This document shows positions 45,896 through 57,491 of a stretch of 64,000 nt of DNA, piece after piece. The stretch comes from Siphonodentalium dalli. Taxonomy: Eukaryota > Mollusca > Scaphopoda > Gadilida > Siphonodentaliidae. Numbering within the stretch: position 1 is the stretch's first letter; every line of letters starts with the position of its first letter. A model generated the notes under the pieces. That model was not told where the DNA came from. It saw only the letters and a program-made list of their open reading frames with translations, and ran no database searches. The DNA lies in assembly GCA_032622095.1 (NCBI GenBank), contig CP136069.1:6464036-6528035 (forward strand), given 5' to 3'. The position numbers were made by a program, and so were the translations under genes.

Positions 45896-46660
45896 GACTA
45901 TAATACAAATGAAAAAAATAAATTGAGGGAGGGGTGGGCGATACAGGGAACTAAGGGTTGAACCGATATAAATTTGTAGAACAATAACGACCAATGTTGA
46001 CATATTATGCATATCAACTCTACTGTTGCAACAAGGCTATAAAAATAGGGGGTGTCAGAATCTTAGTCATCTCTATATAGTGCCAGAATAGTCATTTATG
46101 GAGTTCTATAAGATGTTGGGTTGGTTATATGGACTCGGAGAAAAAAGGGGTTTGTACCGATGAAGTTGATGAACTGACATAAATTAGTGGATCGATGTTG
46201 CCATGTAATGCATCGTGACTGTACTAAAGCAGCAATTATATAAAATTGGGGGGGGGGGGGTATGAAATTATCTCTATAGTTGGCACCAGGATTATATAGA
46301 AAGGAATAGCAATTGATATACATATACGGTATACTATAGTAATACCATAGACATATAAGTACAAGTATCACAAGATAAAATATTACGTAACATGACTATA
46401 TACCGATGAAATAAATAAATAAATTGGACCGGGATTAGAGGTTGGGTTGGTTATTTGTGGATAATTGGATATGGAATTCATACCGATGAAACGATACAAA
46501 TTAGTGGATTGATAAAGACACTTAGTCAGGCTACGCGGGGGAAATAGGGGTTGATACGATAGACCGAAATAAATTTGTCGAGTGATAATGACCAATGTTG
46601 ACGTATAAAGTAACGCGACTGTACTGTCACACAATTATCAGGTAGAACCGGTCAAATATG
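45896..46660 (-). repeat. Degenerate tandem array, about 180-220-bp units
   Basis: Four units share a GGTTGNNCCGATA-like start, AAATTAGTGGATCGAT or AAATTTGTAGAACAAT, GACCAATGTTGACATAT, and CTGTACTG. Reverse-strand ORFs of 67-91 aa follow the array and are not convincing genes. Confidence 0.55.
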
Positions 46661-47159
46661 ACAGGGTACAGCACGTAATTATTTCCTAGATCGAAGAATC
46701 TTTTTTATTTTTTTTCGATGATAAAATTTAGCATGGGATTTGCCATTAAAATCGATTTATGTCTATAAAACTGTCATTTTTCAAAATTTTGAGCTGAAAC
46801 TTGGTGTGTATGTGTATAATACTACTATATTCTTAAAATGACAGAGTTCAGCGCGTAATTATGTTTTATATGGAAGAAATTGAATTTGTTTTCGATAAAA
46901 AATTTACAGCGTGTACGGCCTACGGGTCATTGAGTATGCTCAATTTTTGTAAACAAACTTTTGTCAATAGCCGTTTTGGTCAAACTAAACCTTCTTCGAC
47001 CGGGACAGCAGATCCGAATAGTAGCTAAGATGTATTTAGATAGAATTATCAAAAGAATATGACCGATCCGGGTAAATTTTAAGAGAATAGAGCGGAGAAA
47101 TCTTGGTGATAATTCCAGAAAATAAAGATGGAGGTGAATCACAATTAAACTTCCCACAA
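46661..47159. other. Unassigned spacer
   Basis: No gene or repeat recognised. Confidence 0.5.
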
Positions 47160-47630
47160 TGCACTTCACTAAACCAGGGGGTCTCAATGGGTTACACATT
47201 ATTTTCAGTCTATCAGATTATTTATATTTTCAACAACAAGTGACTTTAAGTTTACAATTTCAGCCTGTCCTGACTCTATCGATACGATTTAACACATTTT
47301 CAAAAACGTATTATACACCGGTGGCGTTAACTTTAGAATTTAAGCATCTACGTGATTCTATCGGTACGATTGAGTAAGGTACAAACAAGAATACATCAGG
47401 GGCTCCCAATGGGTTATATATTATTTTCAGTCTATCAAATTATTTATATTTTCAACAACATATTATTACACCGGTGACTTTAAGTTTACAATTTCAGCCT
47501 GTCCTGACTCTATCGATACGATTTATCATATTTTCATAAACATATTATACACCGGTGACGTTAACTTTACAATTTCGGCATCTACGTGATTCTATCGGTA
47601 CGATTGAGTAAGGTACACAAAATCTCCAAG
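47160..47630 (+). repeat. About 225-bp tandem duplication
   Basis: GGGTTACACATTATTTTCAG (47191) and GGGTTATATATTATTTTCAG (47411) start two copies. Each contains GACTCTATCGATACGATTTA, TTATACACCGGTG and ATTCTATCGGTACGATTGAG. Confidence 0.7.
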
Positions 47631-47713
47631 AATACATTCGCCCTGTCCACCACGCGATATCAAAATCTCAAAAGCTAGAAACACCACAGGTGGCGTAATG
47701 ACACAGATATAAA

Positions 47714-48145
47714 TATGTGACCCGCCATATCAAATCCAGTCGTAAGTCGGGATAATTTTTACCCTGTGCCAATGCATTCTCTTATATATGCGAGTCGACC
47801 ATAGGTCGCCTCGCATATATAAGAGAATGCATTGGCCTAACAATTTTTTTCAATTTTAATAATTTTTTCTTGTATTCTTTAACAATTTTATAATTTCACC
47901 CATACAGAGCCCCAGACAAACATGAGCAGACGACACTCTTCTATATGCTTCTATATATGCGTGGGGCTCCCTGCAGGGTAATGGATGTTTTTTTATGTTT
48001 TGTCCTAAAAATTGTAAGAAACATTTATTTAAAAAAAATGATAAAAAATTGTTAGGCCAATGCATTCTCTTATATATGAGAATGCATTGGCACAGGGTAA
48101 AAAAAATCCCGACTTACGACTGGATTTGATATGGCGGGTCACATA
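47714..48145. mobile_element. TA-flanked MITE with two internal palindromes
   Basis: TA at 47714-47715 and 48144-48145; inverted ends TGTGACCCGCCATATCAAAT continue through AGTCGTAAGTCGGGAT for about 55 bp. Inside, two GCCAATGCATTCTC palindromes (47767-47839, 48054-48094) flank an AT-rich spacer. Confidence 0.7.
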
Positions 48146-48238
48146 TAGACATAAGGCCACAATAACAAAATGCTAGATTTTGGTCACAAGTGGCATCGGC
48201 TGAAGTATTTTATTTTCTATTTCAATTATATATAGATA

Positions 48239-48490
48239 CTGTAATGCCCTAAATAATCAACTCCCTAACCACAGCAGAATTATTGGTAAATTTTCATGAT
48301 TTAGTCGGAAACACACATGTATGGCTTTTTGCCATTATTTGGAAAGTTCTCACTGAGCTTTCCGATGAATGGCAACAGTAATGCCCTAAGTAATCGACTC
48401 CTTAACCACAGCAGAATTAAGGGTAATTTTTCAGGATTTAGTCGGAAATATGGCTTGTTGCCATTCATCGGAAAGCTCTCGCTGAGAATA
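48239..48490. mobile_element. Two partial CAGTAATGCCC MITEs
   Basis: GTAATGCCCTAAATAATCAA at 48241 and GTAATGCCCTAAGTAATCGA at 48380, each with one arm (CCACAGCAGAATTA, CAGGATTTAGTCGG) and incomplete second arms. Confidence 0.6.
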
Positions 48491-48499
48491 TAATAATGG

Positions 48500-48816
48500 T
48501 GAATATTGGGATGTACACCCATTGGGAACCTCGATTATGCAATGTGTCGTCTGCCAATTCAGGGATATGGAGAAACTAAACTATAAAAGAAATAGAATTT
48601 AGGGGATACAGAAACTTCCCAGAAGGGAAAAAGTAACTAAAACCAATGTTAATTTGATACAATAGATACTTCCCAGAAGATGAGGCCTAAGCAGAATGTG
48701 GTCTCCAGAGGGTGAATTTGGTGATGCTAGCCCGCTATGCAGGATAGCATCACTAAATTCACCCTCTGGGGACCTCATTCTGCAAATGACAGACACGCTA
48801 TTTGCAGGCTTGGTGG
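48500..48816. mobile_element. Composite foldback element, left side truncated
   Basis: The middle segment (ACACCCATTGGGAACCTCGAT ... GATGAGGCCTAAGCAGAATG) is followed by a complete GGTGAATTTGGTGATGCTAG palindrome and the terminus CGCTATTTGCAGGCTTG. Confidence 0.6.
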
Positions 48817-48895
48817 GAGTTGAGGGAAATCTAGCAATTTATTTCTTGGCCGAATGGAAATATCGCGAAAGCCTTTGTTATCTCTTGGGTTTTAC

Positions 48896-49733
48896 ATAAG
48901 GTTTGTTGTATTTTGGCACAGCTGTCTTCTCCTGACGATTGAGGTAACTCAGCCTGCTTGTACCTGTCTTCTCCTGACGATTGAGGTACCTCAGCCTCCT
49001 TGAACCTGTCTTCTCCTGACGATTGAGGTAACTCAGCCTGCTTGTACCTGTCTTCTCCTGACGATTGAGGTACCTCAGCCTCCTTGAACCTGTCTTCTCA
49101 TGACGATTGAGGTAACTCAGCCTGCTTGTACCTGTCTTCTCCTGACGATTGAGGTACCTCAGCCTCCTTGAACCTGTCTTCTCATGACGATTGAGGTAAC
49201 TCAGCCTGCTTGTACCTGTCTTCTCCTGACGATTGAGGTACCTCAGCCTCCTTGAACCTGTCTTCTCATGACGATTGAGGTAACTCAGCCTGCTTGTACC
49301 TGTCTTCTCCTGACGATTGAGGTACCTCAGCCTCCTTGAACCTGTCTTCTCATGACGATTGAGGTAACTCAGCCTGCTTGTACCTGTCTTCTCCTGACGA
49401 TTGAGGTACCTCAGCCTCCTTGAACCTGTCTTCTCATGACGATTGAGGTAACTCAGCCTGCTTGTACCTGTCTTCTCCTGACGATTGAGGTAACTCAGCC
49501 TGCTTGAACCTGTCTTCTCCTGACGATTGAGGTACCTCAGCCTCCTTGAACCTGTCTTCTCCTGACGATTGAGGTAACTCAGCCTGCTTGAACCTGTCTT
49601 CTCCTGACGATTGAGGTAACTCAGCCTGCTTGTACCTGGAACAGCAGCCGGTTTGTTGGTGATTTCAAAAGTCTCTTTGGACGATTCCATCTGTTTTAGT
49701 TTCGCTTCTATTGCTTTTATTCTCATCTCTGAG
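48896..49733 (-). CDS. Putative terminal exon encoding 17 tandem 14-residue repeats
   Basis: On the minus strand an acceptor-like tract TATTTTTTCAG ends at about 49734. The exon then reads MRIKAIEAKLKQMESSKETF (basic, helix/coiled-coil-like), a short linker, and 17 repeats of the form SRLSYLNRQEKTG(S/T) that alternate LSY and LRY, giving an 84-bp two-unit period. It closes with KYNKPYVKPKR and a stop near 48896. The gene's upstream exons are not in view and I do not recognise the family. Caution: a 42-bp unit keeps phase, and a second minus frame of the unit is also stop-free, so openness alone is weak evidence. The non-repeat N-terminal segment and splice site are the better support. Confidence 0.4.
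48915..49640. repeat. 42-bp minisatellite (84-bp higher-order period)
   Basis: Seventeen units of CCTGTCTTCTCCTGACGATT + GAGGTANCTCAGCC... Units with TGAGGTACCTCA, a perfect palindrome, alternate with TGAGGTAACTCA units. Confidence 0.92.
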
Positions 49734-49807
49734 CTGAAAAAATACATAAATTGTGAGCATTTATGAGAATAAGTCCCACTCATCAGGACTCGAAATATGG
49801 TGCTGGA

Positions 49808-49870
49808 GATTTACAGAATGAGGTCCCCACATGGCGAATTTGTTGACTAACTTCACCCTCTGGGGCAAGC
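49808..49870. mobile_element. Foldback remnant
   Basis: CAGAATGAGGTCCCCACATGG ... CTTCACCCTCTGGGGCAAGCC; short, diverged copy. Confidence 0.4.
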
Positions 49871-50360
49871 CTGACACCCATGTTTTTAAACAAATTTAAG
49901 AAGAATTGGACAGCTTCCACCTAGAGTTAACAACAAATCCATATGAAGTTGTGGCAAAATTGTTTTAAAACGAAATTCGAAAAATATCGTTGGCTCCCAT
50001 TTAGAGGTCACCCTGAAGATCATTATGAACTTTGGTGATCAGATGAGGGATGTGGCCTGTAGTTTGTGCCAAATGATTTAGTCATGCAAAGAGTGAAATC
50101 CAAGATGGCTGCTGTTAGCTATGTTTTTCAACAAATTTAAGGAAAAAATAATCTATGGCTCTCATCCAGAGTAAAATACAAATGGCTGCTGGCAGCCATG
50201 TTTTTAATCGAAAATTGTTAAAATTTGATAGCTCTCATCTAGAGGTTATGGTAATCATGCCTGTATATTTCCTAGGGCTGCAGGGTGTGCCAATTGATTC
50301 AAATTTAAAATCCAAGATGGTTGCTGGCAGCCATGACTTTTAACAAATTTCCAAAATAAT
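49860..50360 (+). repeat. CAAGATGGCTGC repeat cluster
   Basis: Same monomers as 9370-10340 (AAATCCAAGATGGCTGCTG, TTGATAGCTCTCATCTAGAG, CTGAAGATC), about four units. Confidence 0.55.
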
Positions 50361-50375
50361 CGATTGCTCCCACCC

Positions 50376-50600
50376 AGAGGCGGATTGGCCGATCGGGAGA
50401 CCGGGAAATTTCCCGATGGGCCGGAGGCCGGAAAAAATCTGATTTCACGTGATTTTCTATCAAGCGAGAATCCGAGGGTTTTTTTACGGTTGGTGGGGAG
50501 GGTATATGTGGTTGGGCCGCCCAACCACAACCTGGGCCGCAAATGAAACCGACGTGGGCCGCCACATGTGTTGTTTAACCAGCCGTGTATCCAATAAGAT
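50376..50600. mobile_element. Possible hAT-type terminus
   Basis: CAGAGGCGGATTGGCC followed by a GC-rich hairpin (CGGGAGACCGGG / CCCGATGGGCCGG). CAGAGGCGG-type ends are known from hAT elements; the other end was not found. GC content is much higher than in neighbouring sequence. Confidence 0.3.
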
Positions 50601-50760
50601 GGCACTCTTCTCACATAGATCCATGATGTGAATTCGATTTTACGACGGCGTCTGAGATTGTCCCGATTGTAACCATATTTGGAACCGTCACTAAACAAGA
50701 ATATATTGATTCGGACATTATCCCACATGTAAAATGTTTTACTTCGGATAATGTGTACTG

Positions 50761-50764
<4 letters not shown>

Positions 50765-50801
<37 letters not shown>

Positions 50802-50802
50802 T
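50765..50802. repeat. (TA)n microsatellite
   Basis: An uninterrupted run of TA just before the CTAGCTGGGTACCCGT element. Confidence 0.9.
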
Positions 50803-51538
50803 AGCTGGGTACCCGTCCTGACGAGGAGAGTCGTTGTGTTTTTTTTTTACACCAACACCCCAAAAATGGTGGAAATCGGCCAAGAGAATCCCGAGATATG
50901 GGTTCAAGGTCATTTGAAAGGTCAAGGTCATGTTGAAAATGTTTGGCTACCCAAACTATCCCTACCTACGAATTTAATCCCGATCGTGCCATCGGATTCC
51001 GAGATACAGAGTCAATGTCATTTGAGTGTCAATGTCACACCACACGGGCATCTGGGTGGGACGAAATTGCTCGGCGCCTCAAACTACCCGTTTCCACCAA
51101 ATTCGGTGGAAATCGGCTCAGCGGAACCCGAGATATGAGTTCAAGGTCACTCGAATGTCAAGGTCACGCCGCACGGGCAAACGGATATGCCCGTGTTACT
51201 CCTCGTATCAAGCTACACTAACACCCCGAAAATGGTGGAAATTGTCCCAGCGTCACGCCGCACGGGCATCCGGGTGCGACAAAATTGCTCGGCCCCTCAA
51301 ACTTCCCCCACATACCAAATTCGATCAGGAGTCAGGATACAGATTGAAGGTCACCTGTTTGAAGGTCAATGTCACGCCGCACGGACAAATGGATATGCCT
51401 ATGTTGGTCCTCGGGTGATACTACGTAGCCTTACCAAGTTTCGTCGAAATCGGTTGAGCCGTTTTCGAGTCCATCGCGGCCACACACACAGACACACACA
51501 CACACAGACACACACACTTTCCTCAAATATACAATAGA
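50803..51538 (+). mobile_element. SINE/LINE-tail-like retroelement, copy 1
   Basis: Starts ACTAGCTGGGTACCCGTCC. It contains repeated TTCAAGGTCA/GGTCAAGGTCA words and CACGCCGCACGG. It ends with TCGAAATCGGTTGAGCCGTT, TTCGAG and a (CA)n tail at 51481-51520. The 'GAAATCGG...GCCGTTTTCGAG' ending followed by a microsatellite resembles 3' ends of RTE-type non-LTR elements; inference. Confidence 0.5.
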
Positions 51539-51920
51539 CTAGCTGGGTACCCGTCCTGACGGGGAGAGTCGTTGTGTTTTTTTTTTTACACCAACACCCC
51601 AGAAAATGGTGGAAATCGGCCCAGCGGATACCGAGATACAGGTTCAATGTCATTTGAAAGGCCAAGGTCACGCTGGGTGGGACGAAATTTATTGGCATCC
51701 CCAACTACACCAACACCCCAAAAATGGTGGAAATCGGCCCAGCGGATCCCGAGATACAGGTTCAAGGTCATTTGAAAGGTCAAGCTCACGCCGCTACCCG
51801 TTGAAAATGTTTGGCTACCCGAACTATCCCTACCTACGAAATTTCATCCCGATCGTTCCATCTGATCATGAGAAGGAGAGTCAATGTCATTCGAAGGTCA
51901 AGGTCACGCCGCAGTATACC
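51539..51920 (+). mobile_element. SINE/LINE-tail-like retroelement, copy 2
   Basis: A second ACTAGCTGGGTACCCGTCC start, directly after copy 1, truncated at about 51920 near CGCCGCAGTATACC. Confidence 0.5.
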
Positions 51921-52980
51921 ATCTATTTCACAGCACTATACTACGTATTCAAAAATCACATATCTTTTTTACCCCACGGATGCGCAAAACACACCAGTTG
52001 TGGTGTTTTCTAATTTGCATATATTTAGTGAATACTAGTATTCGAACTTTTAAGTTGATACTTTTATTGGACAAGTGTTATTATTTACTTTCTACATCGA
52101 AACATCTCGGTGATTCAATTTGTTCATGTCGACATTATGATGCAAGATTGAAAGAGAGGATCCCTTGAGGTTGGTTGGTTATAAATGTTCGCTGGTAGAC
52201 AACGTAATACATACGTTCGTAGCGAATGAATGGTACTGTACACTTATTATCCGCGATGTCTGCAATGTGATCATATAAGTATTTTATGTGAGGATCGCCA
52301 TGAGCACTGACACATATGAATGTACATTAATGAAATTGACAACTTCCCAATAGCTTTCGGGGAAGACCATTATGAAATGCACATCGCGAGTAAATTGCGC
52401 ACACAAGACGACATTGAATATGCCACATTGCATAAGACGAGAACATACCTATATGGCTTATTGGTTTACATTACATGGACCGATATTGATGATTTGATCA
52501 TCAAAATGATCGCAAATAAACGAGGATTAACAAACGCTTAAGAGCTTAAATTGACTATCGTTTATGGAACAGAAATCCTTTGGGACGTTACATGTAAGTA
52601 GTTACTGAAAATATACATAATCCAGGGGGGGGGTCGGAAAAAAATTACAGGATACAAGGACCGGGTGAGTGGGTGTCCCCGAGCCCGGAATGCAGATTGT
52701 TTTCTGATGACATGCAATTTTTTTCCAAAATCATTTCTAAGACAAATTACAGCTTCAAAATGAATTTAAACAATCAGATTCATATAGTAGTGCATGCTTT
52801 TGCCTTATACAAGTGAGAGGGGCTCTATATTTTAATTTTTTGTCCACAATTTCTCCCTTTAACAGTTGAAACCATGGGGTGGGTCCGGTTTTGGTCGAGG
52901 AAAAAAATTGAAATGAAAAAAAAATCCATTCTCATCTTTTCTCAAAGTTTATCATGGCTTTTTAAACTTTTTATACTTAG
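51921..52980. other. Unassigned, with one isolated ORF
   Basis: A plus-strand ORF at 52320-52541 (73 aa, containing DIDDLIIKMIANKRGL) has protein-like composition but no recognised domain or splice context. Nothing else is seen. Confidence 0.35.
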
Positions 52981-52989
52981 AGGATACCT

Positions 52990-53098
52990 GCGTGTTTTGA
53001 GTGAATACCGGAAGTATCTCATGAGTGGTCACAGTGAGATACTGGAATCATCACGAGTGACTACGAATGAGGTAATTCCGGTATTCACTCGAAACACG
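52990..53098. mobile_element. Palindromic hairpin element
   Basis: CGTGTTTTGAGTGAATACCG and its inverse CGGTATTCACTCGAAACACG enclose a loop that itself contains CTCATGAGTGGTCAC repeats. The arms are about 33 bp. Confidence 0.6.
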
Positions 53099-54346
53099 AA
53101 GGTTTTCTTTTTATTATATGCTCTATGCCGCTATTTACTAAAATAGATCGAGGAATTAATTCAAAATCGAACTGATTCGATTCACATCGGCAATACAATT
53201 TCTGCACAACAAACAGAGAGACCACTTGGTTCAATAAAATACTGTCGATAACTCAGAATACACATGCTTCAAATGTGCGTAATATATCAGATAACTTTAT
53301 TTCAAATATACCAACTTACTTGCTTTTGTACTAATAGCAATGTGGCATTGCATTTTTGTCACTTATTGACACAAAATCGTTATTTGAACAGTGATTGGAG
53401 CATTAAAAGGCTCCAGATTCAATCTCAGAGCATCTAATTTTCAAAATTTTCCGGGGAAACCCCCCTCCCATACCCCCCCCCCCCTCAGGCCTTCGGGGGA
53501 TGCCTTCGGTATCTCCTGCTGGGATACTACTCACCTCGACATTTTGTAGGAGAGCTACTCGCCACTAGCATAGAATGATTTTAAGGGGAGCCCCCCCCCC
53601 CCCCCATTGCTCACCAGTGATTTCCCACATGGAGAGGATTGGAACTGTGTTTATTTAATCAAATTGATGGTGTTTTTACTTTACACCTGCACATATTTTA
53701 ACCTATTGCTAATAAGGGACACAACTATCCTGTTAAAGTGGGTATTTTACCTTTATAACCATACATATTTGGGTTTTTAAAGGTTTTGTCACTGGTTTTG
53801 TTGGCATATTTTTCAGCCATGTGCTTTGTTTGTTTATTTTGTGTTGGTGTACTTGATCAGCGTTCTCTCAGTTCCGGTGCAGACACAATGAGTGACCCTT
53901 ACCCTGCCAACAACACATTATTTAGTAGAATTTACAAGATTTTCATAAATTTTGGGGGTGGGTGTCCCAGACCTGGGTGGAAAAACTTACGGTCACGGGT
54001 GGGTGTCCCAGACCTGGGTGAAAAAAACTTACGCTCCCGGGGTGGTGGGTCCACAAAACTGAAAAACACAAAATTTCCACATTGTATCCGTCATTTTTTC
54101 CTGAACCCCCCCCCCCCCCCCCTGGCATAATCGGGAAAAAAAAGTACTCGCGACTCAGTGCAACATCGTGTGTGTTGATAGCAAGGATATTTTCTGTGGT
54201 ATAACCGGATAACAAAACAGTTGTTGTCCTTTTTCTCGGGAGACATCGAGATTTGTCGCTCCTCGGGAGACATTCCGTTCTCGAGCGGGTGACATCTGTA
54301 TGTTGTTTCACATTTCCGGATTCTGGGATCCAAGTATGCCCATACA
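53099..54346. other. Low-complexity and unassigned region
   Basis: Poly-C runs near 53476-53486, 53588-53606 and 54107-54122. A 46-bp tandem repeat (GGGTGTCCCAGACCTGGGTG) lies at 53957-54040. Overlapping ORFs on both strands through this region are low complexity and not called. Confidence 0.45.
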
Positions 54347-54645
54347 TTAAAGGTACTCAATCAGATCAGACGGTTTCCATACTAAAGTATCACGAAATTT
54401 GACCGTATTACTAGTTGATTTCAGAGTTATCCCTCTTCATCCGCAATTTTGCCCAAGACCCTCCGTTTGACCACGTGTGTCTGGGCCACATATATATTAC
54501 ACATTTCGAGCAGCAAGAAACTTCAAAAATCTAAATCTGATCACTCTAAGCTTTGATGTGTGGGTTCCTCGACTCGAATCAAATACTTTTACCCCCAAAG
54601 CCAAAGAATACTTTAGGAGCGTCTGGTCGGATTGAGTACCTTTAA
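54347..54645. mobile_element. About 290-bp TTAA MITE
   Basis: TTAA at 54347-54350 and 54642-54645; ends AGGTACTCAATCAGATCAGA and the inverse of GTCGGATTGAGTACCT. Its right two-thirds match 21940-22154. Confidence 0.65.
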
Positions 54646-54657
54646 CGCAGTTATACT

Positions 54658-55570
54658 GCTTCATATGCCACAACAAGACTTATTGACGTAATTACATAAT
54701 TTATATGCGATGAGCACCTACTTTTCTTTAGTGTGTTACACCAAAGAGCATTTCTTGTAATTATATTCCGAATATCGTAAAATAATGTCGCAAAATTTGC
54801 TATGAAATTCTGCAAGTTTCTTTCAAAGTATACATAATATTTCGTATATGTATCCCCTATGGCAACATAATTGGAAACTGGAATAACAAATGGTAGCTTT
54901 CCTCGCGATACGTGTAGATGGAAGTTTATCCAGTATGTTTCATACATTAACACATTTATACTCCTTCATACATTAACACATTTTTAATGCTTCATACATT
55001 AACCCATTTATACACCTTCATATACTAACACCTTTATAATGCTTCATATATTGACACATTTATAATGCTTCATACATTAACACATTTATGCTCCTTCATG
55101 TATTAGACACATTTATACTCCTCATATATTTACACATTTATGCTCCTTCATACATTAACACATTTATGCTCCTTCATACATTAACACATATATATAATGC
55201 GTCGTATATTAACTCATTTATAATGCTTCATATGTTAACCCATCTACAACGCTTCATATCCCACAAAAAGACATATTGACGTAATTCCAAAATTGATATG
55301 CGATGAGCCCCTACATGTATATATGTCTTTAGTATGTTACATCAAAGAGCATTTCTTGTCATTATATTCTGAATATCGTAAAAATAAAGAGCAAAACAAT
55401 GTCACGAAATTTGCTATGAATTTCTGCAAGTTTCTTTCAAAGTATGCATAATATTTCGTATAGGTATCCCCTATTGCAACATTAAGTAGTCATAATTGGA
55501 AACTGGGATAACAAATGGTAGTTTTCCTCGCGATACAAGTAGATAGAAGTTTATCCAGTATGTCTTGATC
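54658..55570. repeat. Direct duplication of about 290 bp flanking a 26-bp minisatellite
   Basis: 54658-54945 and 55250-55566 share CTTCATATGCCACAACAAGAC-type starts, GAGCATTTCTTGT, TTTCTGCAAGTTTCTTTCAA and CCTCGCGATACG. Between them about a dozen copies of ACATTTATGCTCCTTCATAC + ATTAAC (54945-55250) look like an expansion from the copy junction. Confidence 0.7.
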
Positions 55571-56197
55571 TGGCATATACGTAGTATAAGTATGTAACAT
55601 GCTGCATGATTATAATTATAACTAGAATGAAACTGTAATTGCACAGCAATTTCGATACTTCCATGTTCGCCAATGACGGAAATTGTGTCACCTGATAAAG
55701 CGTCAGTTTTCAGGAGACACATATCAGTATGGTGATACTGTAGCTCATAGTAATACTCGGCAACCACAGATTCTATCCACCAAATTCCATCAAAATCTGC
55801 ACCAAAAACAATTTGAGATATATACCAGCACGCCCGTGCTCCCAAACCGGAAGTGAAATCAGTAAACTGTATATATCATTATAGAGCGCAGACGCTGATG
55901 CACAAAGTCCCAACTCAATATCTCAAGCCCTTCTGGATTCCGTATAAAGAGCGTTGTTTTATTCTTCGACCAAAAGCAAACTTTTTAACCGGAAGTGCGA
56001 CCACTATCATTTTTCAGTATATTAGAACACACATACAGGCGCAAATAAAGAAAAAAATCGGAACCCGATATGTCAAGCCGTTTCGGAGAAGATATGCTAA
56101 CAAGAATAAAACAGATAAAGAGCGTTGTTTCCTACGATCAAGGTCATACAACATTTCCTGCGTGTGCTCATGGCTATGCAGGTACGAAAATTCAAAC
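55571..56197 (+). repeat. 1.1-kb-scale repeat family, member 1
   Basis: Word order: AGTATGGTGATACTGTAGCTC, ATCCACCAAATTCCATCAAA, ACCGGAAGTGAAATC, TCTCAAGCCCTTCTGGATTCC, TAAAGAGCGTTGTTT, CGAACCCGATATGTCAAGCC. Its stretch 55733-55770 shows the empty target of the 3.97-kb element. Confidence 0.65.
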
Positions 56198-56352
56198 GCC
56201 GCAGGCGTTCGTATATAGGTAGTACCCACCCACCACCCCATCCCGTCAGCCATAGTATCTTATGCGCCGCAGGCGTTCGTATATAGGTAGTACCCACACA
56301 CCACTCCATCCCGCCACCCATAGTATCTTATGCGCCAAAGGCGCTCGTATAT
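56198..56352 (+). repeat. 68-bp tandem repeat
   Basis: GCCGCAGGCGTTCGTATATA at 56198 and 56266, third start (GCCAAAGGCGCTCG) 68 bp later. GCCGCAGGC is itself a short hairpin. Confidence 0.7.
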
Positions 56353-57491
56353 AGCCAGTATATCATTATAGAGCGCAGACGCTGATGTACATAATGCAAA
56401 AAGTCCGAACTCAATATCTTAAACCCTTCTGGATTCCGTATAAAGAGCGTTCCTTTATCCTTCGACCAGTAGCAAACTGATTAGCCGGAAGTGCGACCCC
56501 TATCATTTTTCAGTATTTTATAACACACATACACGCGCAAATAATGAAGAGCGACCCCAATCATTTTTCGGTGGTTTATAACACATGTACATGCGCAAAT
56601 AACGAAAAATATCCGAACCCGATATATCTAGCCGTTTAGGAGGAGATACGTTAACAACAATAAAACAGATAAAGAGCGTTGTTTCCAAAGGTCAAGGTCA
56701 GAAGAAATTTCGTATTTGTGCATCGACTGCGTCTGCTCAATGGCTATGTAGGTACACAATTTCAAATCAATTAGCCACGCCGTTTCGATGATATAAGAAA
56801 CTAAACATCGATTTTGCAATTTTGAAATTCATTCTAGGGGTCCGAAAACCCCACAAAAATCAGGTTTTAAGCATCCATAACTCGAGAAGTTTAAGTCCGA
56901 TTAAAAAAATAGTGGTTAGCAACAACTAAAGCTTATGTCCACCAAATTTCATCAAAATCTGCGCCAAAATAGTTTTGAGATACATACCCACACGCCCGTT
57001 CTCCCGAACCGGAAGTGAATTCCGTTAACTAAATATATCGTTCGAGAGCGCAGAGTTTGCTGCACATCATGCAAAAAGTCCCAACTCAATATCTCAAGCC
57101 GTTCTGGATTCCCTATAAAGAGCGTTATTTTATCCTTCGACAAGTAGCGAACTTTTAAACCGGAAGTGCGAACCATATCATTTTTCGGCGGTTCATGACA
57201 CACATACATGCGCAAATAATGAAAAAAGTCCGAACCCGATATCTCAAGCCGTTTAGGAGGAGATCTCTTCACAACAATAAAACCGATAAAGAGCGTTGTA
57301 CCCAAAGGTCAAGGTCAGACAAAATTCCCTATTAGTTCATCGACTGCCAATGCGCAATGGCTAAGAAGGTTCCGAATTTCAAATCAATCGGCCAAGCCGT
57401 TTCGGCGATATAAGAAATCAAACCTCGATTTTGCAAGTCATTTTAGATGCGCGAAGACCCCCCAAAAATCAACAAAATGTCGATAACTCTG
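56353..57491 (+). repeat. 1.1-kb-scale repeat family, member 2
   Basis: Internally duplicated: GAGCGCAGAC at 56370 and GAGCGCAGAG at about 57047 start two similar halves, each with AAAGAGCGTTGT and AAAGGTCAAGGTCAGA. Interrupted at 57497 by a LINE. Confidence 0.6.

Noticed and set aside
50836-52013. Overlapping ORFs of 92-135 aa on the plus strand
   Set aside because: They follow ACCGACACCCC/GGTCAAGGTCA repeats in different frames; no family match and all contained in retroelement-like repeats.
53786-54360. ORFs of 89-134 aa on both strands with poly-Gly or poly-Pro
   Set aside because: Produced by poly-C/poly-G runs and a 46-bp tandem repeat; low complexity.
55471-55845. 124-aa minus-strand ORF
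   Set aside because: Most of it translates the dispersed 1.1-kb-scale repeat; equivalent copies at 58900-59020 and 63000 have disrupted frames.
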